Of a stretch of DNA of 64,000 nucleotides, positions 47,374 through 58,035 are shown in pieces. Origin of the DNA: Mesorhizobium sp. (lineage in GTDB: Bacteria; Pseudomonadota; Alphaproteobacteria; Rhizobiales; Rhizobiaceae); assembly GCA_004020875.1 (NCBI GenBank), contig SAPZ01000007.1, positions 186,001 to 250,000 on the forward strand, given 5' to 3'. The notes under the pieces were generated by a model, which saw only the letters and a program-made list of their open reading frames with translations, was not told the DNA's origin and searched no databases. The position numbers and the translations under genes were made by a program. Positions within the stretch are counted from its first letter, which is position 1. Every line of letters starts with the position of its first letter.

Positions 47374-48546
47374 TTACCGCGCCAGATCCGCCACCACGGC
47401 GTCCAGCACGATCATGCCGGCGGTCGTGGCGCGCAGCCTTGCATTGCCGACCGGCGCCACCAGCCCTTCCTCCTGAAGCACGGAAAGCCTTGCGCTCGAC
47501 AAGCCGCGCCCCGAGAGCGCCTCGTAGCGCTGCAGGTCGATGCCTTCGGCGAGTCGCAAGCCCATCAGCAGGAACTCGTCGGCCTCTTCCGCGCGTGTCA
47601 GGACCTCGCCGCCGGTGACGCCATGGCCCTTGGCCTCGACAAGATTGGCCCAGGTCTCCGGCATCCTCTCCGCTATCGTCACCGTGCGGCGGCCGTTCTC
47701 GACGAAGCGCCCATGCGCGCCCGGTCCGACGCCGACATATTCGCCATAGCGCCAGTAGGTGAGGTTGTGCCGGCTCTCGGCGCCCGGCCGGGCGTGGTTG
47801 GAAATCTCGTAGGCCGGCAGCCCGTGCGCCGCCGTCACCTCCTGCGTCAGCGCGTAGAGGTCGGCGGCATGGTCGTTGTCGGGCAACGTGAATTTCTTCG
47901 CCGCGTAAAGCGCGTGGAAGGGCGTGCCCTCCTCGATGGTGAGCTGGTAGAGCGAAAGATGGTCGACGGCATAGCCGATCGCCTGCTCCAGCTCCGCACC
48001 CCATACCTCCGGCGTCTGGCCGGGCCGCGCGTAGATCAGGTCGAAGGAGAGGCGCGGAAAGATCTCGCGCGCAAGCCCGATGGCATAAAGCGCCTCCTCG
48101 ACATTGTGCAGCCGGCCGAGGAAGCGCAGGTCCTTGTCGTTCAGCGCCTGCACGCCGAGCGAGACGCGGTTGACGCCGGCGGCGCGATAGCCGCGGAAGC
48201 GCTCGGCTTCGACCGAGGACGGGTTGGCTTCCAGCGTCACCTCGATGCCGGCCGGCACCGTCCAGTTCTTCGCCACCGCATCCAGCACCGCGCCCACCGT
48301 TTCCGGCTTCATCAGCGACGGCGTGCCGCCGCCGAGGAAGATGCTGGTCACCTCGCGCGGCCCGGTGCGGGCGCGCATGGTCGCAAGCTCCGTCTCGAAG
48401 GCGCGGGCGAAGCGATCCTGGTCGACCGGCTGGTGGCGGACATGGCTGTTGAAGTCGCAGTAAGGGCACTTGGCCGCGCAGAACGGCCAGTGGATATAGA
48501 CGCCGAAGCCGGGGCTGCGGTCGAGCGGTATCGTCACGGCGCTCAT
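47374..48546 (-). CDS. hemW: Haem chaperone HemW (radical SAM, HemN-like)
   Basis: HemW binds haem and inserts it into target proteins; it resembles HemN but does not act as the coproporphyrinogen oxidase. The 390-aa protein has the 4Fe-4S radical SAM motif in [17 protein letters not shown] (CxxxCxxC). It also has [19 protein letters not shown] and [11 protein letters not shown]. It lacks the extra N-terminal residues of HemN. The stop of rdgB upstream overlaps its ATG (ATGA). Confidence 0.92.
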   Translation of the reverse strand: MSAVTIPLDRSPGFGVYIHWPFCAAKCPYCDFNSHVRHQPVDQDRFARAFETELATMRARTGPREVTSIFLGGGTPSLMKPETVGAVLDAVAKNWTVPAGIEVTLEANPSSVEAERFRGYRAAGVNRVSLGVQALNDKDLRFLGRLHNVEEALYAIGLAREIFPRLSFDLIYARPGQTPEVWGAELEQAIGYAVDHLSLYQLTIEEGTPFHALYAAKKFTLPDNDHAADLYALTQEVTAAHGLPAYEISNHARPGAESRHNLTYWRYGEYVGVGPGAHGRFVENGRRTVTIAERMPETWANLVEAKGHGVTGGEVLTRAEEADEFLLMGLRLAEGIDLQRYEALSGRGLSSARLSVLQEEGLVAPVGNARLRATTAGMIVLDAVVADLAR

Positions 48547-49205
48547 GCTGGTCCTGATCGCACCAAATCCAATCGCGCTTCGGCGAATTTCTGGAAGGCG
48601 CGGGCGCGGTGCGAAAGCGCCGTCGTCTGGCCGGGCTTCCAGCCATGCTTTTCTTCCGCGCTCATTTCGCCAAAAGTCTTGTCGAACCCGTTGGGCAGGA
48701 AGACCGGGTCGTAGCCGAAGCCCAGCGTGCCGCGCGGCGGCCACACCAGCGTTCCCTCGGCCTCGCCGCGATAATATTCGGCTTCGCCGTCGGGAAATGC
48801 CAGGCAGATGACGGCGACGAAGCGGCCGGTGCGCCGCGCGGGTTCCGTCGCTCGGACTTCCTGCAGCGCCGTTTCCGTCTTCTGCATGGCCATGCCGAAA
48901 TCCCTGCTGCCGTCCGGCTTTTCGGCCCAATTGGCGGTATAGACGCCTGGCGCGCCGGCCAATGCGTCGACGCAGAGTCCGGAATCGTCAGACAGCGCCG
49001 GCAGGCCGGTCGCCTTGGCGGCCGCGAAGGCCTTGATATAGGCGTTCTCCTCGAAGGTCGTGCCGGTCTCGTCCGGCTCGGGCAGACCGTAGTCCCTGGC
49101 GGATTTCGCCTCGAAGCCGAACGGCGCCATCAGGTCGGCGAATTCGCGCAGCTTGCCCGCATTGTGGCTGGCGACGACGATCTTCTTTCCGTTCAGAGAA
49201 TGCAT
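48543..49205 (-). CDS. rdgB: Non-canonical purine NTP pyrophosphatase RdgB (dITP/XTP)
   Basis: Removes ITP, dITP and XTP from the nucleotide pool. The 220-aa product has the start [15 protein letters not shown], the [13 protein letters not shown] segment and the catalytic acid region [12 protein letters not shown]. It also has FGYDPVFLP and the C-terminal SHRARAFQK. The ATG (49203-49205) shares a base with the stop of the VOC gene. The rph-rdgB-hemW order is typical of alphaproteobacteria. Confidence 0.96.
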   Translation of the reverse strand: MHSLNGKKIVVASHNAGKLREFADLMAPFGFEAKSARDYGLPEPDETGTTFEENAYIKAFAAAKATGLPALSDDSGLCVDALAGAPGVYTANWAEKPDGSRDFGMAMQKTETALQEVRATEPARRTGRFVAVICLAFPDGEAEYYRGEAEGTLVWPPRGTLGFGYDPVFLPNGFDKTFGEMSAEEKHGWKPGQTTALSHRARAFQKFAEARLDLVRSGPA

Positions 49206-49615
49206 CAGAAACCCCAGATCCTTGGCTCGGCGAACTCGATCGAATTGCCCGAAGGGTCGCGGATATAGATCGAGTGCCCGCCCTGCGGCCATTCGAAATT
49301 GCTTTCGATGGCGATGTTGCTGGCGGCGAGATGGTCGCGCCACGCAGCGATCTCTTCGGCGGTTGCGGCAAAGCAGAGATGGCCCTCGCCGGCCGTGCCA
49401 TGCGGCGGCACCTTCAGGCGAGCGTCCGGCGCCGGCGGGATTTTCGTCGCCTCGGCGTTGAAGAGAAGCAATACGCCATCGCCGCAGCGGAAGAAGACGT
49501 GCCGACCCTCGACTTTGCCTAGTGGCTTGAGGCCTATGATGTCGCGGTAGAAGGTCTCTGCCTCAGCCAGATCGGTGACGTAAAGAGCCGATTCGAGGAT
49601 GGCGGAAGGTCTCAT
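49205..49615 (-). CDS. VOC superfamily (glyoxalase/dioxygenase-like) protein
   Basis: A 136-aa single vicinal-oxygen-chelate module pair: [21 protein letters not shown] then [14 protein letters not shown]. Possible metal ligands are His78 and Glu in NSIEFAEP. This resembles fosfomycin/bleomycin-resistance-like proteins, but no specific substrate can be assigned. It sits between rph and rdgB in one close-packed operon and may be a local insertion into the usual rph-rdgB pair. Confidence 0.85.
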   Translation of the reverse strand: MRPSAILESALYVTDLAEAETFYRDIIGLKPLGKVEGRHVFFRCGDGVLLLFNAEATKIPPAPDARLKVPPHGTAGEGHLCFAATAEEIAAWRDHLAASNIAIESNFEWPQGGHSIYIRDPSGNSIEFAEPRIWGF

Positions 49616-49622
49616 AAGTACC

Positions 49623-50339
49623 CTACGCTACCGCCATCTGCTGCAGGCTCACCAGCCGCGAAATGCCCTTCTTCGCCAAGGCCATCAGCGCCGCGAACTG
49701 CTCCTCTGAGAAAGGCTCGCCCTCGGCCGTCCCTTGGATCTCGACGATGCCGCCCTTGCCGGTCATGACGAAGTTGGCGTCGGTGCCGGCCGAGGAATCC
49801 TCGAGGTAATCGAGGTCGATGACCGGCTGACCGTCATGGATGCCGCAGGAAATCGCCGCGACATGGTCCTTCAGCACCTTGGAGACGCTGACCATCTGGC
49901 GTGCTTCCATCCAGCGAAGGCAATCATAGAGCGCCACCCAGCCGCCGGTGATCGAGGCGGTGCGGGTGCCGCCATCGGCCTGGATGACGTCGCAGTCGAC
50001 GGTGATCTGCTGTTCGCCCAGCGCCTGCAGATCGACCACGGCGCGCAAGCTCCGGCCGATCAGCCGCTGGATCTCCAGCGTGCGGCCGCCCTGCTTGCCG
50101 GCTGAGGCCTCGCGTCGCATGCGCTCGCCGGTCGAGCGCGGCAGCATGCCGTATTCCGCCGTCACCCAGCCCTTGCCGGAATTGCGCATCCAGGCGGGCA
50201 CTTTTTCCTCCAGGCTCGCGGTGCACAAGACATGCGTGTCGCCGAACTTCACCAGGCAAGAGCCTTCGGCATGCTTGGAGACGCCGCGCTCGAAGGAGAT
50301 GGCGCGCATTTCGTCGGCTTGGCGTTTGGAGGGGCGCAT
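49623..50339 (-). CDS. rph: Ribonuclease PH
   Basis: A phosphate-dependent 3'-5' exoribonuclease that trims tRNA 3' ends. The 238-aa product begins [20 protein letters not shown]. It has [15 protein letters not shown], the [23 protein letters not shown]-binding arginines and [23 protein letters not shown] 50337-50339 was chosen; longer frames upstream are antisense-like. It is divergent from hrcA. Confidence 0.96.
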   Translation of the reverse strand: MRPSKRQADEMRAISFERGVSKHAEGSCLVKFGDTHVLCTASLEEKVPAWMRNSGKGWVTAEYGMLPRSTGERMRREASAGKQGGRTLEIQRLIGRSLRAVVDLQALGEQQITVDCDVIQADGGTRTASITGGWVALYDCLRWMEARQMVSVSKVLKDHVAAISCGIHDGQPVIDLDYLEDSSAGTDANFVMTGKGGIVEIQGTAEGEPFSEEQFAALMALAKKGISRLVSLQQMAVA

Positions 50340-50516
50340 CGAGGCTCTTTCTGTTCTTTCCCGGATTCGTCGGCGGCTTGTAGACGCATGCGCAGCACGG
50401 CGCAAAGGAAAACGCCCGCGCGACCGCGAACGCGGCACCGTGAACGCAAAAGCGGCACCGGGTTGCGCCGCTGTGGCTTAAGTCTATATCTTTTCTGAAG
50501 GAGGTTTCTCGCCGGA

Positions 50517-51614
50517 ATGAACAAACCAGTCGATCCGACGTCGCAGTCACCCGGGTTCCAGTCGCCCGTGCTTCAGTCACTCGACATGCGCTCGCGCGAT
50601 ATTTTCCGGCGGATTGTCGATTCTTATCTGCGCGACGGCGAGCCGGTCGGTTCGCGCAGCCTGTCGCGTATCCTGCCCTCCTCGCTGTCGCCGGCCACCA
50701 TCCGCAACGTGATGAGCGACCTCGAGCATCTGGGGCTGATCTACGCGCCGCATGTTTCCGCCGGGCGGCTGCCGACCCAGACCGGCCTGCGTTTCTTCGT
50801 CGACGCCTTCATGGAGCTCGGCGACCTTTCCGACGACGAGCGCCGCGCCATCGAGGCGCAGGTGCGCGCCTCGGGCTCAGGCGCGACGCTGGAGCATATG
50901 CTGACCGAGGCCAGCCAGATGCTGTCCGGCATGTCGCGCGGCGCCGGCCTGGTGCTTGCCTCCAAGAACGAGGTGGCGCTGAAGCACATCGAATTCATCC
51001 AGCTCGAGCCCACCAAGGCGCTTGCCGTGCTGGTGTCGCAGAACGGCGACGTCGAGAACCGCGTCGTCGACCTCCCGGCCGGCATTACCGTCTCGCAGCT
51101 GCATGAGGCGTCCAATTTCCTCAACGCCCATATCAGGGGCCGCACGCTTGCCGAGGCGCGCGTGGAGATTGCCCGCATCAAGGACGAAACCAAATCCGCC
51201 CTCGACACGCTGTCGCAGGATCTGGTCGAGAAGGGCCTGGCGGTCTGGGCCGGCGCCGAAAGTGGACTGCCGGCGCGCCTCATCGTGCGAGGCCGCGCCA
51301 ACCTGCTGGAAAATGTCACCGCCCAGGCCGACCTCGAACTGCTGCGCCATCTGTTCGAAGACCTGGAGACGCAGGACGGGCTGCTGCAGCTGCTCGACCT
51401 GGCCGAGGAAGGGCCGGGCGTGCGCATCTTCATCGGTTCGGAGAACAAGCTGTTTTCGCTGTCCGGCTCGTCGCTGGTCGTCGCCCCCTATCGCGACAAG
51501 GACGCCCGCGTCATCGGCGCGCTCGGCGTCATCGGTCCAACAAGGCTGAATTACGCCCGCATCGTGCCGATGGTCGATTATACGGCACAGCTGATTTCGC
51601 GCATGCTGCGTTAG
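50517..51614 (+). CDS. hrcA: Heat-inducible transcription repressor HrcA
   Basis: Represses groESL or dnaK operons through the CIRCE element, with GroEL as thermosensor partner. The 365-aa protein has an N-terminal winged helix (DIFRRIVDSYLRDGEPVGSR; SLSPATIRNVMSDLEHLGL; PHVSAGRLPTQTGLRFFVD). A GAF-like dimerisation region ends GPTRLNYARIVPMVDYTAQL. Shine-Dalgarno AAGGAGG precedes the ATG. grpE usually follows hrcA but is absent here. No CIRCE sequence was seen upstream. Confidence 0.95.
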   Translation: MNKPVDPTSQSPGFQSPVLQSLDMRSRDIFRRIVDSYLRDGEPVGSRSLSRILPSSLSPATIRNVMSDLEHLGLIYAPHVSAGRLPTQTGLRFFVDAFMELGDLSDDERRAIEAQVRASGSGATLEHMLTEASQMLSGMSRGAGLVLASKNEVALKHIEFIQLEPTKALAVLVSQNGDVENRVVDLPAGITVSQLHEASNFLNAHIRGRTLAEARVEIARIKDETKSALDTLSQDLVEKGLAVWAGAESGLPARLIVRGRANLLENVTAQADLELLRHLFEDLETQDGLLQLLDLAEEGPGVRIFIGSENKLFSLSGSSLVVAPYRDKDARVIGALGVIGPTRLNYARIVPMVDYTAQLISRMLR

Positions 51615-51676
51615 GTGTATCGATATTCAGGTGGGGCCGGCCTGCGAACGACGGCTTCCTGCGCTTCCGGTGCTCA

Positions 51677-51696
51677 CGTACTTTAAGTAAAGTACG
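51677..51696. repeat. Perfect palindrome between hrcA and the 65-aa gene
   Basis: CGTACTTTA-AG-TAAAGTACG has 9-bp perfect arms and lies in a larger imperfect stem bounded by CTTCCGG and CGGAAG. It may be a terminator-like or repeat hairpin. Confidence 0.6.
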
Positions 51697-51790
51697 CTCC
51701 GCTCCGGTTCTCGGAAGCCACCGTTCTCGACTCGGGCTGATCTGAATCTCGCCACACCTAGGGTCGCGGCAGCTGCAGAGGGAGAAAAAA

Positions 51791-51988
51791 ATGGCGTTGG
51801 AAGCAATCAAGGCCCAGATCGACCTCCTGCTGCAGGAAATGATCAACCAGCCCGAGGACGACCGCGAGATCCAGGAGCAGCTGCGCGAGAAATTGCGGGA
51901 ACTCCGCGCCATGGGCCTGCCCTTGCCGGCCGATCTCGTCGAGTTGGAAAAGCGCCTCGACGACGACCTGGACGCGGAAGAGGCCTAA
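51791..51988 (+). CDS. Small acidic coiled-coil protein, function unknown
   Basis: A 65-aa, strongly charged helical protein (QPEDDREIQEQLREKLRELR) with Leu/Glu heptad character and an acidic tail (DDDLDAEEA). AGAGGGAGAAA precedes the ATG at good spacing. It resembles conserved short hypothetical proteins in Rhizobiales. No enzymatic motif is visible. Confidence 0.72.
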   Translation: MALEAIKAQIDLLLQEMINQPEDDREIQEQLREKLRELRAMGLPLPADLVELEKRLDDDLDAEEA

Positions 51989-52100
51989 GCCGGCGGCCTG
52001 CATCCGTGTGCGCATGCTTCTCTTTTAGGACGTTTGCCCAATATCTCCTGTCTGCGGCGTCCGATCAATCTGGGCGCGTCGACAGATGACGGAGGACAGC

Positions 52101-53441
52101 ATGAAGGGGATCGCCGGCCTTGCGGGCCTCGCGCTGGTTCTTGCCACGGGTGCCTTTGCGCAGCAGGCCGATCAGCCGCTGCTCAGCGGCGAAAAGGCCT
52201 TCGGCGACTGGAAGGCCGACCGCCCGGGCGTGCGCCGGCTGCTGAAGCCTCAGGATATGCAGAAGCCCTATGCGACGGAGTCCGCCTCGAATGGCGGCGG
52301 CGTCACCGATCGTCCCGAGGACGCGAAGCCAAAGCTTCCGCCGGGTTTCTCCGCCGAACTGGTAGCATCGGGTATCGACAGTCCCCGCGTGGTGCGTGTA
52401 GCGCCGAACGGCGACCTCTTCGTCGCCGACAGTCGCGCGAACCAGGTCCGCGTCTATCGCCTGGCCGAGGGCAGCGCGAAGCCAGCCGAGACGTCGATCT
52501 TCGCCAGGGGCCTGACGCGACCCTACGGCATCGCCTTCTATCCGCCGGGCGACAAGCCGCAATGGGTCTATGTGGCCAACAGCAACAGCGTCGTGCGATT
52601 CCCCTACCGCAACGGCGACCTTGAGGCCTCCGTCAAGCCGGAAACCATCGTCGCCAAGATTCCCGCCAACCACCACTGGACACGCGACATCGCCTTCTCG
52701 CCCGACGGCAAGACGCTCTATCTGTCGGTCGGCTCCGGCTCCAACATCGCCGAGGATATGGGGGCGAAGCCGAAAGGCGGCATCGAGGCGTGGGCGAAAT
52801 CGCAGCCGCTCGGCGAGGCTTGGGGCCCGGAGCAGGGCCGCGCCGATGTGCTCGCCTTCGACCACGACGGCAACAATCGCAGGACGGTCGCCACCGGCCT
52901 GCGCAACTGTTCCGGCATGACCGTGCAGCCGGTGACAGGCGCGCTTTGGTGCGTCGTCAACGAGCGCGACGAGCTCGGCGACAACGTCCCCTTCGAATAC
53001 GCGACCGCTGTAAAGGACGGCGCCTTCTATGGCTGGCCCTGGTATTATATCGGAGACAATGAGGACCCGCGCCATAAAGACGCGCGGCCCGACCTTGCGG
53101 GCAAGGTCACGATGCCCGACGTGCTGATCCAGGCGCATTCTGCGCCGCTCAACATCGCCTTCTACGACGGCGGCAATTTCCCGGCTGACTATAAGGGCGA
53201 CGCCTTCGTCACCTTGCACGGCTCGTGGAACCGCGACGCTCGCACCGGCTACAAGGTGGTGCGGCTGCGGTTCAAGGACGGCAAGCCGACCGGCGAATAT
53301 GACGACTTCGCCACCGGCTTCGTCATTGCCGACGACGCGGTCTGGGGCCGCCCGGTCGGTGTCGCCGTGGCAAAGGATGGCGCGCTGATCCTCACCGAGG
53401 ACGGCAACGGCACCATCTGGCGCATCACTTATGGCGGGTAG
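52101..53441 (+). CDS. PQQ-dependent sugar dehydrogenase-like (sorbosone dehydrogenase family) protein
   Basis: A periplasmic six-bladed beta-propeller of the soluble glucose/sorbosone dehydrogenase family. ATG 52101 has GGAGGACAG just before it and gives 446 aa with a signal peptide (cut near GAFA, residue 20). Blade motifs include SPRVVRVAPNGDLFVADSRA, NHHWTRDIAFSPDGKTLYLS, NCSGMTVQPVTGALWCVVNE and ITEDGNG-type ILTEDGNGTIWRI. Substrate and true PQQ dependence are inferred. Confidence 0.86.
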   Translation: MKGIAGLAGLALVLATGAFAQQADQPLLSGEKAFGDWKADRPGVRRLLKPQDMQKPYATESASNGGGVTDRPEDAKPKLPPGFSAELVASGIDSPRVVRVAPNGDLFVADSRANQVRVYRLAEGSAKPAETSIFARGLTRPYGIAFYPPGDKPQWVYVANSNSVVRFPYRNGDLEASVKPETIVAKIPANHHWTRDIAFSPDGKTLYLSVGSGSNIAEDMGAKPKGGIEAWAKSQPLGEAWGPEQGRADVLAFDHDGNNRRTVATGLRNCSGMTVQPVTGALWCVVNERDELGDNVPFEYATAVKDGAFYGWPWYYIGDNEDPRHKDARPDLAGKVTMPDVLIQAHSAPLNIAFYDGGNFPADYKGDAFVTLHGSWNRDARTGYKVVRLRFKDGKPTGEYDDFATGFVIADDAVWGRPVGVAVAKDGALILTEDGNGTIWRITYGG

Positions 53442-53738
53442 CTCCCGACCGAGGGGTCCGAACGTTGCCGTTGTCGAAAGACAAGGCATTCCTGCTCATT
53501 CCATGAAATCAGCGCAAACGCTGGCGATTGGCTGAAGCCTCCCAGCCCCTTGCTCCGCCCGTGGATGACGAGGTTGCGCCGCTTCGGCCAATCGCCAAGG
53601 CATGCCGCCCGGAAACCGGCTCCTGTTGCCGTTGGCGCAACAAATCTCGCCGCGAGGGAATTACCAGTGACCGGGCGCCATGATAAAAGCCCGCGCCTCT
53701 CGCTCCCTTCGGGGAATCATACGCCGGGCCCTAAAACC
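53442..53738. other. 297 bp gap upstream of lysE, no gene seen
   Basis: A fragment resembling family B (CCTTGCTCCGCCCGTGGATG near 53548) is visible. An in-frame extension of lysE through this region is not protein-like. Confidence 0.5.
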
Positions 53739-54356
53739 ATGACACTCACCGGATTCCTCGCTTACAGCGCAGCCCTCGGCGTCGCTGCCGCCATTCCAGG
53801 CCCCGGCGTCACGGCGCTGGTCGCCCGCGCGCTCGGCTCCGGCTTCCGCTCGTCGCTTGCCATGTCGTTCGGCCTGATGCTCGGCGACCTCACCTATCTC
53901 ACCGCCGTGGTGCTCGGGCTCGCCTTCGTCGCCCAGACCTTCGGCATGGTCTTCCTCGCCATCAAATGGGCCGGCGTCGCCTATCTCACCTTCCTTGCCT
54001 GGCGCTTCTGGACCAGCGGTATCACGCCCGAGACCGTCGAGGCGCGGAAGGCCAAGGGTGGGCTGGTGTCGAGCTTCATCGCCGGGCTGACGGTGACGCT
54101 CGGCAATCCCAAGACGATGATCTTCTATCTCGCCATCACGCCGACCATTGTCGACCTGAGGACGATCACCCTCGCCGACTACGCCATCCTCGCGGCGCTC
54201 ACTGTGGTGGTGCTGTTCGTCGTGCTGGTGCCTTACCTGGCGTTGGCCGCGAAGGCACGCTGGTTCCTGAAATCGCCGCGCGCGCTGAAGGTGCTGAACC
54301 GCACCGCCGCCGGCTTTATGATGGGGGCGGCGGCCGCGATCGCGGCCCGCCAGTAG
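53739..54356 (+). CDS. LysE/RhtB family amino-acid exporter
   Basis: A 205-aa inner-membrane protein with about six helices. It carries the family start LAYSAALGVAAAIPGPGVTA, FGLMLGDLTYLTAVVLGLA and GLTVTLGNPKTMIFYLA. Members export lysine, homoserine or threonine; the substrate here is unknown. ATG 53739 is chosen on homology. Confidence 0.9.
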   Translation: MTLTGFLAYSAALGVAAAIPGPGVTALVARALGSGFRSSLAMSFGLMLGDLTYLTAVVLGLAFVAQTFGMVFLAIKWAGVAYLTFLAWRFWTSGITPETVEARKAKGGLVSSFIAGLTVTLGNPKTMIFYLAITPTIVDLRTITLADYAILAALTVVVLFVVLVPYLALAAKARWFLKSPRALKVLNRTAAGFMMGAAAAIAARQ

Positions 54357-54546
54357 GCTCCGATGTCAGCTGTTCCTGGATTTCAGCCAAACCATTCCTG
54401 AAACCGCTGACGGCGGAAAATGCATTTCCGCTGCGGCGCGCTTTTGAGCAACCGCCCCACTCGGATATTTTGGATCGTCGGCCTATCTTGCCCGGCTGAA
54501 AGCCCTATTCTGTTTTGCATGTGACATTGCCCTGGGAGCGAACCAA

Positions 54547-55527
<981 letters not shown>

Positions 55528-55696
55528 GCGCGCCCAAGAACCGGTTCGCGCTGTCCCGCCGGCGTCGCGGCCCTTACGTGGCAGCTTTCGGGCTGGACTG
55601 TTCAAAATGCGCCTGTGGCAAGCAGGCCCTGGCTTGAGGCAGGTGCCGCTTCAGGCTCATATCACCGCTGGCCTTGATCGGCCGGCGGGAGGATTC

Positions 55697-56326
55697 ATGT
55701 ACAAGCTCTATACGCGCCCGGGCAGCGGCGGCTTCGTCGTCGAGGCGGCGCTCGCCATGGCCGGCGTGCCCTTCGAGCAGATCGACGTGCCCAAGAAGGA
55801 TCCGGCCGATCCGGCCTTCCTCGCCATCAGCCCGCTGAACCAGGTGCCGGTGCTGACGCTGCCGGACGGTCATTCGCTGACCGAATCGGCCGCGATCTGC
55901 ATCCTGCTTGCCGAGCGTCACCCCGAGGCGCATCTCGCGCCGGAAGCGGGTTCGCCCGGTCGCGCCGATTTCCTGCGCTGGATGACCTTCATGTCGTCGG
56001 TGCTATACCCGGCGGTGCTGCGGCTCTATTACGCCCACCGCTATACCGCGGATGGCGCTGCTCTGCAGCCGGTGAAGCAGGCGGCGGTCGCCGAGATGGA
56101 TCGCGGCTTTGCGATTCTTGACCGGGCGTTGGCCGGCCGTGACTGGCTGGCAGGCGACACGCTCTCGCTCGCCGACATCTACCTCGTCATGCTGGTGGCA
56201 TGGCATCCCGGGGTCGAGAGAGCGCGCAGCGCCTGGCCGAACATCGAACGCCTGTGGGCGAAGCTGCGCCAGCACGACCTCATGCGCAAGCTGAACGCCT
56301 CGCACGAGATGTGGCCCGAGGCCTAA
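55697..56326 (+). CDS. Glutathione S-transferase family protein
   Basis: A 209-aa GST: MYKLYTRPGSGGFVVEAALA (thioredoxin fold with Ser/Gly in the catalytic loop), NQVPVLTLPDG with cis-Pro, LTESAAICILLAE, and the helical domain with LSLADIYLVMLVAW. GGGAGGATTC precedes the ATG at good spacing. It ends overlapping the 3' end of the convergent sigma-factor gene by 4 bp. Confidence 0.9.
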   Translation: MYKLYTRPGSGGFVVEAALAMAGVPFEQIDVPKKDPADPAFLAISPLNQVPVLTLPDGHSLTESAAICILLAERHPEAHLAPEAGSPGRADFLRWMTFMSSVLYPAVLRLYYAHRYTADGAALQPVKQAAVAEMDRGFAILDRALAGRDWLAGDTLSLADIYLVMLVAWHPGVERARSAWPNIERLWAKLRQHDLMRKLNASHEMWPEA

Positions 56327-57569
56327 CTCCCGACAAGCTTCGCCTTCTCGCCCTGCAGGAAGCGGCGCAGCGCCGGGTCGCGCTCGAGGCCGATCGCCCG
56401 GTCGTAGGACTGGGCCGCCTGCTTTGTATTGCCGAGCCTGGCCAACAATCCGGCGCGCGCGGCCCAATAGGGCTGGTAGTCCTGTAGCCGCCTGTCATCG
56501 CCCAGCACATAGAGCGCCGCCAGCCCGGCTGTTGCACCCTCGGTTTCCGCGATCGCCACCGCGCGGTTGATCGCCACCACCGGTGAGCCGGCTACGGAAA
56601 GCAGCGCGTCGTAAAGCTGGCGGATGGCCGCCCAGTCGGTGCCGCTGCCGCGCCGGCGCGCCGTGTGGGCGGACTGCACGGCGGCTTCCAGCTGGTAGCG
56701 GCCGATGATGCCCCTTTGCGCGGCGCGCACCAGCAGGGCTTCCGCCTCGTCGATCAGGCGGTCGTCCCAGAGCACGACATCCTGCTCGGCCAATGGCACG
56801 AAATCCCCTTGCGGGCCGCGCCGTGCCGAGCGGCGCGCCTCGGCGAACAGCATCAGCGCCAGGAGTCCCAGCGCCTCCGGCTCGTCCGGCATCAGCGAGG
56901 CGATGAGCCGTCCAAGCCAGATGCCTTCGGTGGCGAGATTGCGCCGGCGGCTGTCGGTGCCGGTCGCATCCGACCAGCCCTCGGCGAAGGTGGCGTAGAT
57001 CGCCTCGAGCACCGCGCCCAGCCGCCCGCCAAGCTCCGCCTGCTCCGGCACGCGAAATGGGATTCCGGTCTCCCTGATACGCGCCTTGGCCCGCACCAGC
57101 CGCTGGCCCATCGTCGCCGGCGAGACCAGGAAGGCCGAGGCGATGGTCGCGGCGTCGAAACCGAGGATCGTCTGCAGGATCAGTGGCGCGCGCACGCTGG
57201 TGTCGATAGCCGGATGGGCGCAGGCGAACATCAGCCGCAACCGGTCGTCGGGCAGCTCCTCGCTGCGAATGCGCGCCTCCATCTCCTCGGCAATAGCTGC
57301 AGATGATCGCGCGCCGCCTCGCCGGTCAGCCGCCGCCGCACGGCGTCGACGTCGCGCCGGCGCGCCACCGCGAGCAGCCAGGCTTCCGGCTGCTCCGGCA
57401 CGCCGGTCCGCGGCCAGCGCTCCAGCGCGGCCGCGAAGGCATCGGCCAGCGCGTCCTCGGCGCCGGCGACGTCGCGGGTGCGCGCCGCCAGCCAGGCGAC
57501 CAGCTTGCCGTAGCTGCGCCGGGCGGCCGCTTCGGCCGCCGCCCGCGCGATCCCCGAGCGATCGTCCAT
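56323..57569 (-). pseudogene. ECF42-type RNA polymerase sigma factor, apparent frameshift near 57291-57300
   Basis: The N-terminal frame (from ATG 57567-57569) encodes a sigma-2 region: KLVAWLAARTRDVAGAEDAL and PEAWLLAVARRRDVDAVRRR. It then loses sense. Continuing one base out of frame are sigma-4 features (LILQTILGFDAATIASAFLV; MGQRLVRAKARIRETG). After these comes the long C-terminal helical/TPR-like extension of ECF42 sigmas, with NRAVAIAETEGATAGLAAL and YWAARAGLLARLG. One missing base near CAATAGCTGC would restore about 415 aa, the family length. The adjacent YciI gene is the normal partner. It may be a true mutation or a sequence error. Confidence 0.85.
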
Positions 57570-57575
57570 CGCGGG

Positions 57576-57947
57576 TCACTCCGCGGCGGCGGCGTACTCT
57601 GCCATTTCCCAGATAGGCCGCACCTCGACCGTCCCGGTGGAGGACGCGGGACAGCGCGCACCCCATTCGATGGCCGTGTCGATGTCGGCCGCCTCGATCA
57701 TGTAGAAGCCGGCCAATTGCTCCTTGGTGTCGGCATAGGGGCCGTCGAGCACATTGGTCTTGCTGCCGGCGAGCCGCACCGAGGTGGCCGCCTGGGTCGG
57801 GCGCAACCGCTCGCCGGCGATATAAGCGCCGGATTTCTTCAGCGCCTCGGTGTAGGCGCCATAGGCCGCGAGCACCTGCTGGGTCTGCTCCTTCGGCGCA
57901 TTCGCCATCGCGGCTTCGTCATTGTAGATCAAGAGCATGTATCGCAT
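57576..57947 (-). CDS. YciI/DGPF-domain protein (partner of the ECF42 sigma factor)
   Basis: A 123-aa protein starting MRYMLLIYNDEAAM. The signature VLDGPYADTKEQLAGFYMIE corresponds to the DGPF-type motif (DGPY here), and the C-terminus has IWEMAEYAA. ECF42 sigma genes are characteristically paired with one or more such proteins, thought to be their targets or modulators. It ends 6 bp before the sigma-factor ATG, so the two are co-transcribed. Confidence 0.92.
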   Translation of the reverse strand: MRYMLLIYNDEAAMANAPKEQTQQVLAAYGAYTEALKKSGAYIAGERLRPTQAATSVRLAGSKTNVLDGPYADTKEQLAGFYMIEAADIDTAIEWGARCPASSTGTVEVRPIWEMAEYAAAAE

Positions 57948-58035
57948 GGTCTTCTCCGTTTCTTGAAGGCCGCGTCGTTGCGTGCCGACCTATGTCGCGC
58001 GGCATCGGCCGATTTCGACAAGCGCCGGAAAATTT

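Noticed and set aside
50440..50516. CIRCE operator upstream of hrcA
   Set aside because: No TTAGCACTC/GAGTGCTAA inverted repeat is present.
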